A DNA stretch of 64,000 nucleotides from the NCBI GenBank assembly GCA_964023275.1, contig OZ029920.1:5977014-6041013 (forward strand), read 5' to 3'. Of this stretch, positions 21,984 to 32,922 are shown piece by piece (the stretch's first letter is position 1; each line of letters starts with the position of its first letter). The DNA comes from Norana najaformis (lineage: Eukaryota; Annelida; Clitellata; Crassiclitellata; Hormogastridae). The notes under the pieces were generated by a model. It searched no databases, was not told the DNA's origin, and was given only the letters and a program-made list of their open reading frames with translations. The translations under genes and the position numbers were made by a program.

Positions 21984-22369
21984 TCAATCAACATTATCGC
22001 TCACGTTGTTTATATGGTCTGATTTATTTCTAGGTCTAAGTTCTTGGTAGGTATGTGGTACGGGTTGGTTCAGTTCTTGATAAAATGCATCAATTTGTGA
22101 ACTCAGTTCGTTTGATGTTAGGTGCGGCTGTGACAGCTCTTCATACGCTGCTTCGGTTTGTTGCAGGTGTTGGTTCCAAGTTTCGGGTCGCTTCGGCTGT
22201 TCGTTTAATTTCACGGCTTTGGAATGCGGCTCGAATAACTGTACAGGTTGTAACGATTGTTCGTATGATAGGCCAAGAGTTGGCGAAGTTTCCGGAGAAT
22301 TTGTCGCCGTACATTCAATGTCAGTGTCCCTTTGGTCCAAATAGCGTTTGCTTGAATTCGTTATCGAAC
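21984..22369 (-). CDS. Receptor B cytoplasmic tail exon with ITAM-like motif
   Basis: Terminal exon, acceptor CTCAATAG|GTTCG, about 128 codons to the stop. Tyrosine motifs in order: YEQS at about 22265, YEEL at 22145, YQEL at 22082 and YQEL at 22049. The last two form YxxL-x7-YxxL (22082-22038), within the ITAM consensus. The tyrosine motifs are followed by a recurring Gln-Pro (YEELSQP, YQELNQP), suggesting a short internal repeat. The rest of the tail is hydrophilic and Pro/Gln/Ser-rich with no other domain. The open plus-strand frame over the same DNA is its shadow. Confidence 0.75.
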
Positions 22370-25300
22370 CTATTGAGTACAGTAATGAAGATAGGGTTAA
22401 CCGTTTATTAAACTCAGTTCATCCAAAGTCCTAACAAAGTAGCACGCTACTTAGCATTTAAGTCTTAGGCAAAAGTGGCACAATAAAATTGCAACATTTG
22501 CCAGAGTACATAAAGCACAGGTATGAAGATGCGAATACATCATCAGCGACTTTAATATTTCAACATTTTATCCATTGCTTATAACAATCTTTAATTATAC
22601 AATGGACAATGCAAGGTCTACTCTCAAGAGGTCCTAATCTCTTTTACATGTATATGAACAGTTAACCTGTAATATGAGCAAGGGTCATGTTCAGCGATTG
22701 ATTACTTCTGACTACCGAATATTCGGCATTGAACTTAACAAGGTTAATATTAAAGATGCAAAGTCTGTAATAAGCTTGACTAATAGTGGGTTTATGTATG
22801 TATGTATATATGTATGTATGTATGGATGTATGTATGTATGTATGTATATATGTATGTATGTATGTATGTGTATGTATGTATGTATGTATGTATGTATGTA
22901 TGTATTGGGCAATTTATATAGCATTTTAAGGAAAGTCGTAAAAGCGCTAAAATAGCCTGTTAGGCATCCTCACAGTAGAAAATCTATAATGGACCGTAGT
23001 AATGGCTTACAACATAATGGCAGATTAATGGGATACTTTCTTAAATTATCATCACAGTTATACTTAGGGAGAAAATTGGAAAGATATTTGGCTAGAATAA
23101 AAAGGTAGATAAGAATGGACTACTATTAACCTTTTTATCAAAACTAAATTATTGTAAAAGTACGGACAATAAGTAAAATGCAATTCAAAGTATAACATAA
23201 ACGATGTATTTATGCACGGGAAAGAATAGGGCAATGCAAGTAAAAACAGAGTCACATTTTTGGTTCGTCACTTACAGCTGTAGTGGCCAAAAGCGCTTTC
23301 AGTTAGGCTCAAGGTATAAAATGGAGCAGAAAACTGAAGGGTTTCTAAACCTAGAATCCAAATAAATGATGAATATCGATATATTCAAGTACACAGAGTT
23401 GAAAGTTTGAACAAATTTAAATGAATATATTTTTATATTTGGGTAGGGAACTTGATTCGGGTTAGTAATAATTTGGTATCAAACTGGAATTAGAAAAGCT
23501 TAAATGGGGCAAAGCACTGACTCAATTGGAAAGATATACTATAATTTATATACCTTTTTTCGATGTTGCTTTCGGCAACAACCAGAATACGATCCAGAAA
23601 ACTAATAGGATATTGGTTACGACGGAGACTGCCATAAAAATTCCAAGTACAATTGTCACAGTTTCTTCGCAGCTATGATTTTCATCACCTGTCCCTTCAA
23701 TAAGTCATGCAAGTCAAATAATGTTCAAAAGAGACCAAGTCCCGCTAAATTAGGGTCGCCTATTACAGAACGAAGCATATGGTGACGAAAATGTTTAACC
23801 GATATTAGGTACAATTGAACTATAAAGAAAATCTTAACTAAAAAGAACCTAAGAAAGTGGATCACCATTGTGATCGCTATGAAACTGAAACATAAATAAA
23901 AAATTATAGACTAAACAGATATGAGCGTTATAATCAACAGTCTAGTGACATTATTAGGAAATTACGCAGTTGTTTTTTGAACAAATACAGACTAGGTAGG
24001 TAACAGATTTCTAAAAGTAATTTATTCCAAATTGAAGGACCAATACATTTAATGTTGAAGTATCTAGTGTTAGTTTTTGCAAAAGTACCACAAAAATTAT
24101 CCTGAAATCTAGTGGAATAGCTATGAAGTTGAGAGAAATGTACGAAATAGTTGTCAAATACACAAGGTAGTAATCTTCGTTCATAGCGATACATGAATTC
24201 TACGATTTGAAATTTATTTATATCATCCATTTGTGATAGAATTCAGCTTCATCGGATTATGACGCTGGGTTTCTCATCCAGAACGCACTGTTCGGTTTTC
24301 CATCTTTTATTTGAGATTCACTTTCAACCAGTGTCTGTAGTAACGCGAGGGAGATTCTAGTTCAGTTGTGGAGCAAGCGACCTAGTCTATACGACGAACT
24401 TTAGATTACTCTGCCCATAACAATTACTGTAGCGCCAGAAGACGTTAGACTATCTTCTCTACATTCTACTACGACCTATCTGCCCGATGTCTGAACTCCG
24501 ACTGCTGCTCGCTGTGCGAATCTCCTCTTCTGGTCTTCTCTGCCGACTGACTCTTGTGTGCAATCTGCGAGCTATTTTATACCTGAATCCTCTGGACTCT
24601 GGGCACATTCTGTCTGGGCCGGTCAGTACCCAAGACACTAGTCGTCTGCCCGATGACATCAGCTTTCGTGCGTCCTTTGGTCCTCTTTTTCTTAAATCTT
24701 TTGTATACCTGTGGACATCCATCTGGCTATCACGTGGACCTCTCGTGCTTAGTTGTAAAGCCCCCTGATGTACCTGGAGTTTGCTAACTGTGGATTGCTC
24801 AGCTTATTCCAGCAGAATCCTTTTGTCTAAGTTGCACCCCTGCATTCCATAGCTCACCTGTACTGCTACCAACAATAACCCTGCCTCGCTGTATAACTTG
24901 TGGCCCGTCCGTTTCTAAGAGTCTGACCGCTGTAGTTTGAGGCTACTGGCTAGCTGTGTTGCTGCTCTGAACTAAGGTCCTAATAAATCATTCGCCTCAC
25001 TGCCTACGCACTGACCAGCAACGACTACTGGGTAAGTCTGGTAATTTGCTGACGACTACTACTACTTTACATACTTGCAAACATATCTAAATTAGCTCGG
25101 TTATATATTGTTAAAATATTTAATAATGAAAATAGGCTTATAGTGCATATTCCGCAATGTTGTTTATGTATGTAGGTATGTAAGTATGTATGTATGTATG
25201 TATGTATGTATGTATGTATGTATGTATGTATGTATATATTCGACCTGGCTTTACCAACGGATTGCAAATTTGAATGCGATTTTCACTTGAAACGACCATC

Positions 25301-25431
25301 GGCTTCCTCTGATTTCCACAAAAATGCAGCTCTTATGGCTTGATTATAGCGGCGGTATACCCGAGCGGGGAACCACTACACGCCGTCCGGGCCTGCTCCT
25401 TGGTGAAGCTCTATCGATAGTAGCCCATATC

Positions 25432-25519
<88 letters not shown>

Positions 25520-28500
25520 CTATCTCTGCGGGTCCTGCTTTTACGAACTGCGCCAGAACAGATTAATTCGGTATAATCTTTCATACAACTCAGCAGTGAC
25601 CCTTGTTCAGTCTTCATTATGACTCGCCTGGACTGTTGTAATGCAGTCCTTGCAGGCCCGCCAAAGTTTCAAAATCGCCAGCTCCAATCTGTCCTCAACT
25701 TCGCTACCCGGATTTAGGTCAAACTGGCAAAATTTTCTCAAATCTCGAACTAGATGCGAGATCCACTGCATGGGCTGTCGACTAAGAAGAGAATTCAATT
25801 CAAGATTTTTCTCAGAGTGAGAGCCTTGATTTTCGGTTCGACTTCAGAATACATTAGGGAGCTCTTTCTTCCTGTTGCGAGATGTAGTGCCTTTCATTCG
25901 TCTCACAGGCTCATGAAAGGCAATACAGCAAGTGCCTACATACACACATATACACACACGCATTTAGACTACAAGTGCTTACGGAACTTGATATTTTTGT
26001 TTGGTTTAGTTTATTATACCAGGTTAGATTAGATTATGTAATTTCTGTGAAATATTATGAAAGAATTATTGAGTTATACGTTACCACAAATCCTAGTTCG
26101 AGGCGATGCTGAAATACAAACAGGGAAATAATTAATTCGATATTAAAGAAGAATAGTGAATGAACTTTGAAATTAATAGCTTTCCATTCTTATTCATATC
26201 TTCTGGCTCAGTTCAAGATTGCCAGTGGTCCATTGCCTGTGAGTCTTCTGTTTCTCCAGTCCACTTCAATCGCCTGATCGCTTGCACATGAGTTTTCTTC
26301 ATTTCACTCGATCCCGGTTAACTTGTAGTGGTCGTAACACAGATTACTTTTCCTCTGAACCACTTTAAACCCCTTGCTTTGTTGTGTAAATGCTTTCCTT
26401 TATGGTTTGCTACAACAGGGTTGAATTTGCCGATGGTTGAGTTTTTGACTACTTTGATTATTCTAAGGCATGTGTCCATGGTCGATACTAAGCAGAATCT
26501 GTGGAAAAGGCAAATTTCAGGGTGAGGTCAGCCGATATCAAAAAGGAGAATCGGAAAAGACACGGAAACAGCCTACGGAGTAAATGAGGCCAGAAAGAGG
26601 TGACCCGAAAGAGTGTTTACCAGAGACCTGAAGGCGAACACAGACTCTGCAGAGCGAATATTTGCCGGAGGAGAGTTCCAGAGTCTCTGGCCATCGATAG
26701 AAAGGAGCTGTCGTCGTCCAAGGAAGAGTCAGATTGAGACAGGCAGAGGATCTTGTACAGACAAGTCTTGGGAGTGACAGTTGGCTGAAATCTACTGATT
26801 TTTTGCACGATTAACCCAGTCTTGAAACTTAATCACTTTTCTATAGGCAGCCAATGGAGTGTTTTTGGGATCGTATATATGGGTTACAATTTCGGAGTTT
26901 TAGTGTGGCTCTGGCAAGAGGTATTTAGACTCTGAAAAATTTCATCAAGTTAGCTTTTGAAATGCGAGTAAGAAACTAGTTACAGTAGTCAAGACGGCTG
27001 AAGACCAGGTCTTATTCAAGCAAACCAAGGCAGAAAAGGGAATGTGTCGCGTAATCCTAGGGATGTTACGGATTTGCTAGTGGAAAGAACAACAGTTTGA
27101 GCAAAAGTTAAAATAATGCGACATTTTCATTTTGGCGATATTGCTTGTATATAGCCGATAGTGTTAGATCTTAAATCAGAATATACTAAATACCAATATT
27201 TTTCCGTTAAGTTTCTCTACGATTTTCTTTAATAAGCTGTGATCAACGGTGTCGTTGGGAGTAATACTTGGCACATTCTCGCTGCTTTCTACAGTCTATA
27301 GTGTCCAATATCCGTTAGGGCAAACCAAGGCACTGACCTGAAGCACATTTCGCTTTCATAGAGTAAACTTGTTGATTTAGTTTTTTGTTGTAAATTTGCA
27401 TATATTCGAAGCTAAGAAATTCTTGGTGAAGCTGGTTAGATACTGAAAATGAGTAGATCTACTGAAACTAAGAAAACCGAAACGACGTCTGAACAGACTG
27501 ATACATTTTGATACCTTCACTTTGCGTGAAGGCTTCTACAATTACATCGGCGAAGACTTAGTGACTCCCTTTATCGGTGCCTGAAATGAGCCTATCGTGA
27601 TTTGAACTAAACCTCATTAAATGTCATTTATGACGTCAATTCCAAAAAATAACAACGTATATAAATTACTATAGGTTATATTGACAATTTTGCACTGACT
27701 TGGCATCAGCCTTTTTCGAGATTGTGACCTCATAAATAATTATGGGTTTTCGTTGGCTAGAATTGTTTAAGTCTACTCTGTAATAAAAAAACCTGCACTG
27801 AGATATCAAGAGGTAGGTGTTGGTGAGTTGGTAGGTTGCGACAGATTATTTGTATGCAGTGTATTGTAACGTAATCAAAAATTTATAAATCGCCACTTCG
27901 AGATAAACTCCTCAAAGGCTCCCGGCCCAACAATCCAGAAGCACTGGGAAATAGGAAGGTCTTCAAGCGCTTGCGGAAAAGAGGGGGAGAGAGACTAAGA
28001 AGTTCCTGGCGTAGGTCATTAAGAAGTCCATTCCAAAGACCGGGACCAACCACAGCAAAATTTCTGCGCTGGGCCGTAGCTGTTCGGACCGATGGGACAA
28101 GCAAGTCACCCCGTACCGCCGAACGAAGTAGTATGCGGTAAGGAATGCAGGAAGCCAAAACACGGAGCTCCCGAAGATAAAATGAGGCGCAACCTGAGAG
28201 GCAATTACGTACAAGAGCCAGGAGTTTGAATTTGATACGATCCCGGGCAGGCAGCCAGTGGAACTCCTCCAACATGAAAGCAGAGATGTGGCCGAACTTA
28301 GGAATACCTCCGATCAGACGAGCAGCAGCGTGCAAGACAGATTGTAATTGCGAGATGCAGAAGAGACTCAAGCCAGCAAAGAGAGAATTCCCATAGTCAA
28401 TCCTGGAACAGATAAATGCATGGACCAGAGTGGTAGCAGCCTGGGTCGTGAGAGAGTGGCCTGTAGTGCGCAGTTGACGCAGAAGGTAGAAACACATTCG

Positions 28501-31500
28501 ACAGACTTTATTCACATGCTCCTTCAAAATAAGTTTCTGGTCCAAAATTACTCCTAGGTCACGGACTGAGGAAGAAAAGGAGATATCAGGAAACAGCCTA
28601 AGTAATCTGGCCAGGTCAATCTTAGAAACCTGGGCACGGCTGCCAAACCAGATAAACTGAGTCTTATCAGGGTTCCGACACAGATGGTTTGAGTTCAACC
28701 AGGCCTCAAGTGCTTCCGATGCCCGAAACATTTGGTGAACAAAGGCGACAAATCAGATCCACCTGCTGGGCCATGAATATATGCCTGGGTGTCATCAGCA
28801 TACTGGTGAGACACTACCCCGGTTGGACACAGGATAGTGCAGATGTAAGCATACATACCGCATCTTTCGACAGTAACGTTGGCTGAGGTTGAATATTTGG
28901 TGCCGCGAATTTCATCCTCTGCTGTACATTGATAAGTTCCATTGAATGTTGCATTGATCGTTTGACTGGCTATGGTTTGGAAACATGTTTGATCTTCGAC
29001 GTTACTCCACATATAGATAGGCTTAGGATTTCCTTCCGCATAACATGATAGCATTGTCCATCCGTCGTTGTTACAGTAGCATACACTACCATTACAGTCA
29101 GATCCAGTTATAATTAAGTTTGTTGCCGCGTCTACAAAAAATAACATGCAAATTAAGAAGTTTAAACCTATTTTTCGGGCTGCGCCCACTAATTACCAGA
29201 AACACACAGGCCTAACGTTGAAAAGCTACTCTCTTTTCTGGATGGGCGAACCATGAAGGTGGAAATTGGATTGGAAAAATGGGAGTTTGCACAATCCTAA
29301 ACGGTGTCCCACAACGCTCGGACCTTGGGTCGTTTCAGTACATATTGTAAACAGCTGACCTGACACAAGTCAACACAATTACTGCGAGGTCCGATGTTAT
29401 GTAAGTTGTTAAGATGTACCTGACTTGTCACTCATCGGATACACTTGCTTGCGTTTTAAAGTACAGGCCATAGTGATAAAGGTACAGATCTGGATGTCAC
29501 CAAATCGGGTATTTCTGAAAGAGAAATTCATTTGGCTTGGCTCTACACAGGCCCGAGCAAAGATGGACAAAGAGATGATAGCGGCGGCATTCCCGAGTTG
29601 GGCATCACTACATGTTGTCCGTGACCTAGGCGTGCTCCTGGATGAACACCTATCGATGGTGACCCAAGCCAACTTTCTCTGCAGGTCCTGGTTTTACCGA
29701 CTGCGCCAAACAAACGTTACCACAAAAGCTGCGTTCGGCGGCCCGTGGAGATCTCACAGTTTCGTGTTCTCGTGCGACGACTCGGGCACACCTTGCTTTC
29801 GGCAGTCCCACGGGAACAATCTTCCTCTGGAAATTCGAACTCTTTCGCCTCTAACGGTTCAAGAAACATTCTCAGTCTATCTCAGAGCACATATTTTTAG
29901 AACATTTAGATAGTCATGCTGCAGCGCCTTTGTGAGGATCTTAAAAAGCAATATTTAAGTCCTTGGATACATTCATACATATGGCATAATGACAGTAATA
30001 TGAGAATGGTCAAATGCAGAGAAAAATTAGTTTAACTCACCAGTTTTTAAATGTTCAAAACAACTTCTAGGTAAAGTGGAAAAGCATACTGAACAAATTA
30101 AAAAAATGAAAAATCTGAGGCTATGCTGTGGACAATTAACGGAGCATTTGATGCATAGCCTGGCACATTCTGCAGCTGATTTAAATATCCATGACCTTCT
30201 GCAACTGGCCGCCATATGAACAGACTTTGTCGGTGTGTCATAGGCCGGTGCCTCGTATATTATCGTAACGGCGATATAGAAGTTCTGAGATTTGATAGAT
30301 CACATTTAAGTTCCATACAATATACGTTGAAAGCAGATGAAGTCGTGCTGTTTGTAATCGTTGGAGCGTTCGTTGCATAATTAAAGGAAGAGTTCGGAAG
30401 ATTCTGAGGATGACCAAAATATCCGTGACAGATGAATGGTCCGACTGAATTGCTCGAGCGATCAGACTCCACTAATATGTAAGACTCGACAGAATTCGGC
30501 GGCGGTGATGGAGAAAGACTACTGGTAATGTTTTCTCCCGTGGAAGATGTCCAGTAGATGGAAGGAGGCAAACATGGAGCTGGACAAACAGATCCGTTGT
30601 ATCCAATTGTGCAGGATACGCTTAAAGTTTCTCCCACCACTACGTCTGACTGATTTGCAGTAATACTTGGCGGCGAATCTAGAACATTCAATCACGGAAT
30701 TCTGACAAATTTGGACACAGCATTTGCAATCAGCATTTATTTGTTATACAAGAAAGTAACTAGATTATGTTTTTGAAGATTGTACGGTCAGACGAGAAAA
30801 GTTCCTACAGTTAAAGAAAAGCGATTACGCGACTATTTAAAAATTAGGCTTTTGGTATTCTTGTTCGCCAGACAAATTTGGCGTATTTCCGGTGGAAGTC
30901 ATGCAAAGATGAGCAGTAGGTTCAGCTATTGAACAATTACCGAACTTTAAGATGAAATCTAAGAAATTGGAAGTAAGTGAGTTTTGCATATTTTAAGAAA
31001 ACGTAACTTTTAAACATTTAAAGGTAAAATCTGCGAAATTTAGGGCAAATGGTTTTGGAGCATTAAATAAGCAACTTTAGGCACTTTGAAATAAGTGATT
31101 TTATGAGTTTATCTGAGCAATCCAGAGCATTGATAAACAATAGAGCCATTTGAAGCAAACGTACAAAATTAAATACAAACCTATGACTGTCAAAAGAGCA
31201 CGTGCATAATCCTCTAAATTTGGTCCATCGGAACACACATAAACGCCAGCTTGCCGCAGAGTAGCGTTGAAAACGACTAAGTTGCAAGTGGCCTGGAATC
31301 CTGTCGATGGTTCTGTCTTGTAGTGATCAGTGTAACCCGCAGTTACATTACAGTAGGTTGTGATCCTTTCACTGTTGGAAGAAGTAATCGTACCATTTCG
31401 ACTCAAGTACCATCCTTGCACTACAATATTACTTCTACAGTTCAAAACGGCTGTTCCTCCAACTGCAACAGCTGCATTTTGCGGAAACTGTTGTATGAGT

Positions 31501-31510
31501 CCGCTAGATC
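21984..31510 (-). CDS. Receptor B: Ig-superfamily receptor with ITAM-like tail (leader not found)
   Basis: Exons: V-like Ig 31510-31181, second Ig 30678-30319, third Ig 29131-28859, transmembrane 23688-23554, tail 22369-21984 with TGA stop at 21986-21984. All joins are phase 1. The five exons sum to 1484 bp; adding the family 55-bp leader would give 1539 bp, exactly 513 codons. The leader itself was not found upstream, where LINE fragments occupy 32.1-32.5 kb. Ectodomain paralogous to receptor A. The membrane module is not. The tail has three YxxL motifs, two of them spaced as an ITAM. The Ig3-TM intron is 5.2 kb and holds an inserted LINE starting 20 bp after the third Ig exon donor. Predicted role, by family and motif only: surface receptor signalling through phosphotyrosine. 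Confidence 0.75.
22795..22905. repeat. (TATG)n microsatellite
   Basis: About 110 bp of tetranucleotide repeats in the receptor B tail-TM intron. Tyr/His-rich frames through it are artefacts. Confidence 0.95.
23554..23688 (-). CDS. Receptor B transmembrane exon
   Basis: 135 bp, phase 1-1, acceptor GGGACAG|GTGATG, donor AAAG|GTATAT. Encodes DENHSCEE, then a hydrophobic helix (IVLGIFMAVSVVTNILLVFW, continuing IVFWLL), then a basic end PKATSKK. Acidic outside and basic inside fit a type I topology. Only weakly similar to the TM exons of A and C. Confidence 0.7.
23934..24230 (-). mobile_element. LINE fragment, RT C-terminal end
   Basis: A 98-codon frame reads HSYSTRFQDNF, AKTNTRYFNIK, GPSIWNKL and SLYLFKKQLRNFL: the characteristic order Y-TR, TNTR+F, GP-IWN, F+K+L+..L of non-LTR RT C-termini. 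One frame is intact over 300 bp, but it lacks the rest of the ORF. Belongs to a different LINE lineage from the 9160 copy. Confidence 0.75.
24290..25040 (+). repeat. Interspersed repeat, copy 1
   Basis: Matches 47205-47710 in the same orientation: shared blocks TTTTCCATC.TTTAT, CAACGCGAG, GATTCTAGTTCAGT, CCCATAACAATTACTGTAGC and a closing CAACGACTA. Part of 17830-17930 (TTGTAAAGCCC..GATGTACCTG) appears related. GC-richer than the flanks, no conserved ORF; family unknown, possibly an LTR or nonautonomous element. Confidence 0.5.
25166..25240. repeat. (GTAT)n microsatellite
   Basis: About 70 bp of GTAT units in the receptor B intron. Confidence 0.95.
25320..25900 (+). mobile_element. Decayed CR1-type LINE fragment with internal microsatellite
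   Basis: Same family as 9160-11085 and 29215-29985: GVLLDEHLSM-like block (PGLLLGEALSIVAHIN), CDSSLL-like MTRLDCCNAVLAG frame and a KIQFKIFLRVRAL block. A CT/ATCT microsatellite (25434-25527) has expanded inside the coding remnant between the VAHIN block and the RSCFYELRQ-like block. Confidence 0.6.
25434..25527. repeat. Compound (CT)n(ATCT)n microsatellite inside a LINE
   Basis: About 45 bp of CT followed by about 40 bp of ATCT units, embedded in a LINE RT fragment. Confidence 0.95.
25985..26450. repeat. Segment duplicated at 5985-6420
   Basis: Receptor B intron counterpart of the receptor A intron segment; see 5985-6420. Near-collinear with small indels. Confidence 0.75.
26450..27430. other. 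Receptor B intron, no gene recognised
   Basis: Holds a possible LINE-derived minus frame (26808-26617) but nothing I can identify with confidence. Confidence 0.35.
27430..27840. repeat. Segment duplicated at 7088-7232
   Basis: Receptor B intron counterpart of 7088-7232, longer and containing about 250 bp absent from A. Confidence 0.65.
27860..28838 (-). mobile_element. CR1/L2 LINE, 5'-truncated insertion in receptor B
   Basis: Sense to receptor B. It begins with the RT catalytic motif region (VSHQYADDTQAYIHG, near 28800), then after one frameshift at about 28750 a 282-codon open frame to 27883 with TQFIWFGSR, DLGVILDQKL, SRIDYGNSLFAGL, AARLIGG, LEEFHWLPARDRIKFKLLAL, RNFAVVGPGLWNGL and FRKRLKTFLF. 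Ends near a GATTACGTTACAATAC tail. The 5' boundary is sharp: up to 28839 the sequence follows the receptor A intron, then switches. The long open frame suggests a fairly recent insertion. Confidence 0.85.
28859..29131 (-). CDS. Receptor B third Ig domain exon (I-set-like)
   Basis: 273 bp, phase 1-1, acceptor TTTGTAG|ACGC, donor TGCG|GTATGT. One codon longer than in A (CYCNNDGW versus CYCNDGW). It retains the canonical B-strand Cys (MLSCYAEGNPKP) and F-strand NGTYQCTAEDE. About 80 percent identical to A by manual count. Confidence 0.85.
29215..29985 (+). mobile_element. CR1-type LINE, internally deleted copy in receptor B
   Basis: Same intron and orientation as the receptor A copy at 9160-11085, with matching 3' flank up to the second Ig exon. 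Preserved block: KFIWLGSTQARAKMDKEMIA, VVRDLGVLLDEHLSM, CRSWFYRLRQ (29520-29705), then a jump to the 3' end (SLAVQETFS-like, AGCGCCTTTGTGAGGATCTT). The part encoding RT palm is missing. Confidence 0.75.
30319..30678 (-). CDS. Receptor B second Ig domain exon
   Basis: 360 bp, phase 1-1, acceptor TTCTAG|ATTCG, donor TATT|GTATGG. SVSC, SIYWTS and GPFICHGYFG mark B, C and F strands. Compared with receptor A it has two additional cysteines, GSVCPAPCLPP where A reads GSVSPAPHLPP. N-glycosylation sites are conserved with A. Confidence 0.85.
31181..31510 (-). CDS. Receptor B V-like Ig domain exon
   Basis: 330 bp, phase 1-1, acceptor ATTGTAG|GATC, donor ATAG|GTTTGT, the same as in receptor A. Ig signatures: AVLNC, VVQGWYLSRNG, RQAGVYVCSDG; extra cysteines TTYC and FQATC. 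The intron sequence just upstream resembles that of receptor A. The first 110 bases of intron before it contain an open frame but no convincing signal peptide. Confidence 0.85.
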
Positions 31511-32129
31511 CTACAATTACAGACATAAACGAATATAAATATATAATCTTTGTGACATCTCTCATAGATTTTGCAAAGGTCTTTATTTTGCAATCATAAA
31601 ACATTATTTTCAGTCACTTTGCTGCATAGTCACACGTTTTATGTGATTTTTTTAAATTTTGGCTAGCAACCTATCGCATCTGCACTCTTGATTTCATTCT
31701 ACGTTGTAAGGGATCCGATAGCCAGTATCTATAAATACATATTGAAATTTGCTTCCACGGTTGATTAGCTGAAGTATTAGTACTAGTGGCAACAGCCAGC
31801 TGCAGTAGTAGTAATGGTAATAGAAATTATAGTAGTGATCGTTCTTGCAGTTGTAGAAGGCCTAGTAGTAACAGTAAATAGCTGCTGTTGAAGAGATATG
31901 TTAACCGAGCTATAAACGATTGCTTAGCAAAAGTAGGTAGTAAGTAGATTGATGATATATTTAAACTAATGCCGTCATTTATTTAGAGATTCAACTGTTA
32001 ACTCTCATCATCCTGAAATACTTCTCATTTCTTAAACTTCTCTGTCAACCCTACTGTAGAATCTATGGCTTCTTACTGTTCTGTCGATCTATTCATGTAA
32101 TCTACATCTAACACTATGAGCTTGACTCT

Positions 32130-32530
32130 ATGCCTACATGCCTTCTAAAATCTCAACTTCAGATATTTCCCATTACTTTAGCTTCCCTTATAAACCATCC
32201 AATCTCTACTGGACACTTCCTAGCCCTCAGAAGAGGCCACGTATACGTCTTCGACTCAAGCAGGTTGATCCTGACCTAATGCTGCTTCCTAACTACAGGC
32301 CTTCCTCAAGCATTTCTTTCCTATCTTAGATGATGAAGAAAATAGTCCGCGCTCGTATCTGTTCTTACCTATCTGCAAACAATCTACATTCGACTCTCCA
32401 GTCAGGCTTCAGACGATTCCATTCCACTGAAATACCTGTCATCCAAGTCTGTATATCTGCTGTTTTCAAATTCATTTTCCTCTTTATAATACAAACGCGA
32501 AAACACGATTATAACATGATCGCAACTTTT
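32130..32530 (+). mobile_element. LINE RT fragment
   Basis: PNYRPSSSISFLS, then a stop, then MKKIVRARICSYLSANN and LQSGFRRFHSTEIPVI: the NYRPIS-LPFLSK...E+...YL..N.L...QSGFR..HSTE block that begins non-LTR RT domains. It lies where the leader of receptor B would be expected. Confidence 0.75.
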
Positions 32531-32922
32531 TGAAGACACCGCATTACTTGAAGCAAACTGTGCAGAGACACATCGAATATGCCAAACCTCTCAGTCAATG
32601 CGGCAGTGAGTTAGAAGGTTTTCCCGTATTAAAACCGTATCTGACATGCGATAAGATATATAATAAGACATATAATAAGACATAAAATACAATGAATGTC
32701 ACACTGACAGACAAATAAGCAAACGCTTTTAAATAGATAAGCATGCTAAGTTCGCACCGCTCTGAGATTAATAAAGAATTGAATAGAGGTTTTAAGTGTT
32801 GATTATAATGGTCTTTGAATTCAATTACGATTTCACTTAAAGTAACCATCAATGTCATTAGATTAGATTAGGTGTACTGTTTTGAAAAGTACTCTGGGTG
32901 ATATTATATTTCTAATTTGCAG

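Noticed and set aside
22055..22411. Plus-strand 118-codon open frame
   Set aside because: It is the antisense shadow of the receptor B tail exon, which has splice signals, a homologous motif in receptor C and a fitting phase.
22795..25240. CRISPR-like regular repeats
   Set aside because: The repeats are simple tetranucleotides without spacers, in a eukaryotic genome.
27883..28731. Longest open frame of the window as a host gene
   Set aside because: Its motifs are those of the C-terminal part of a non-LTR reverse transcriptase ORF, and the same motifs recur in other fragments in the window.
32440..32490. Possible leader exon for receptor B on the minus strand (ATG to ATGACAG|GTATTT)
   Set aside because: Only 40 bp instead of 55, the encoded peptide is not hydrophobic, and the DNA belongs to a plus-strand LINE RT fragment.
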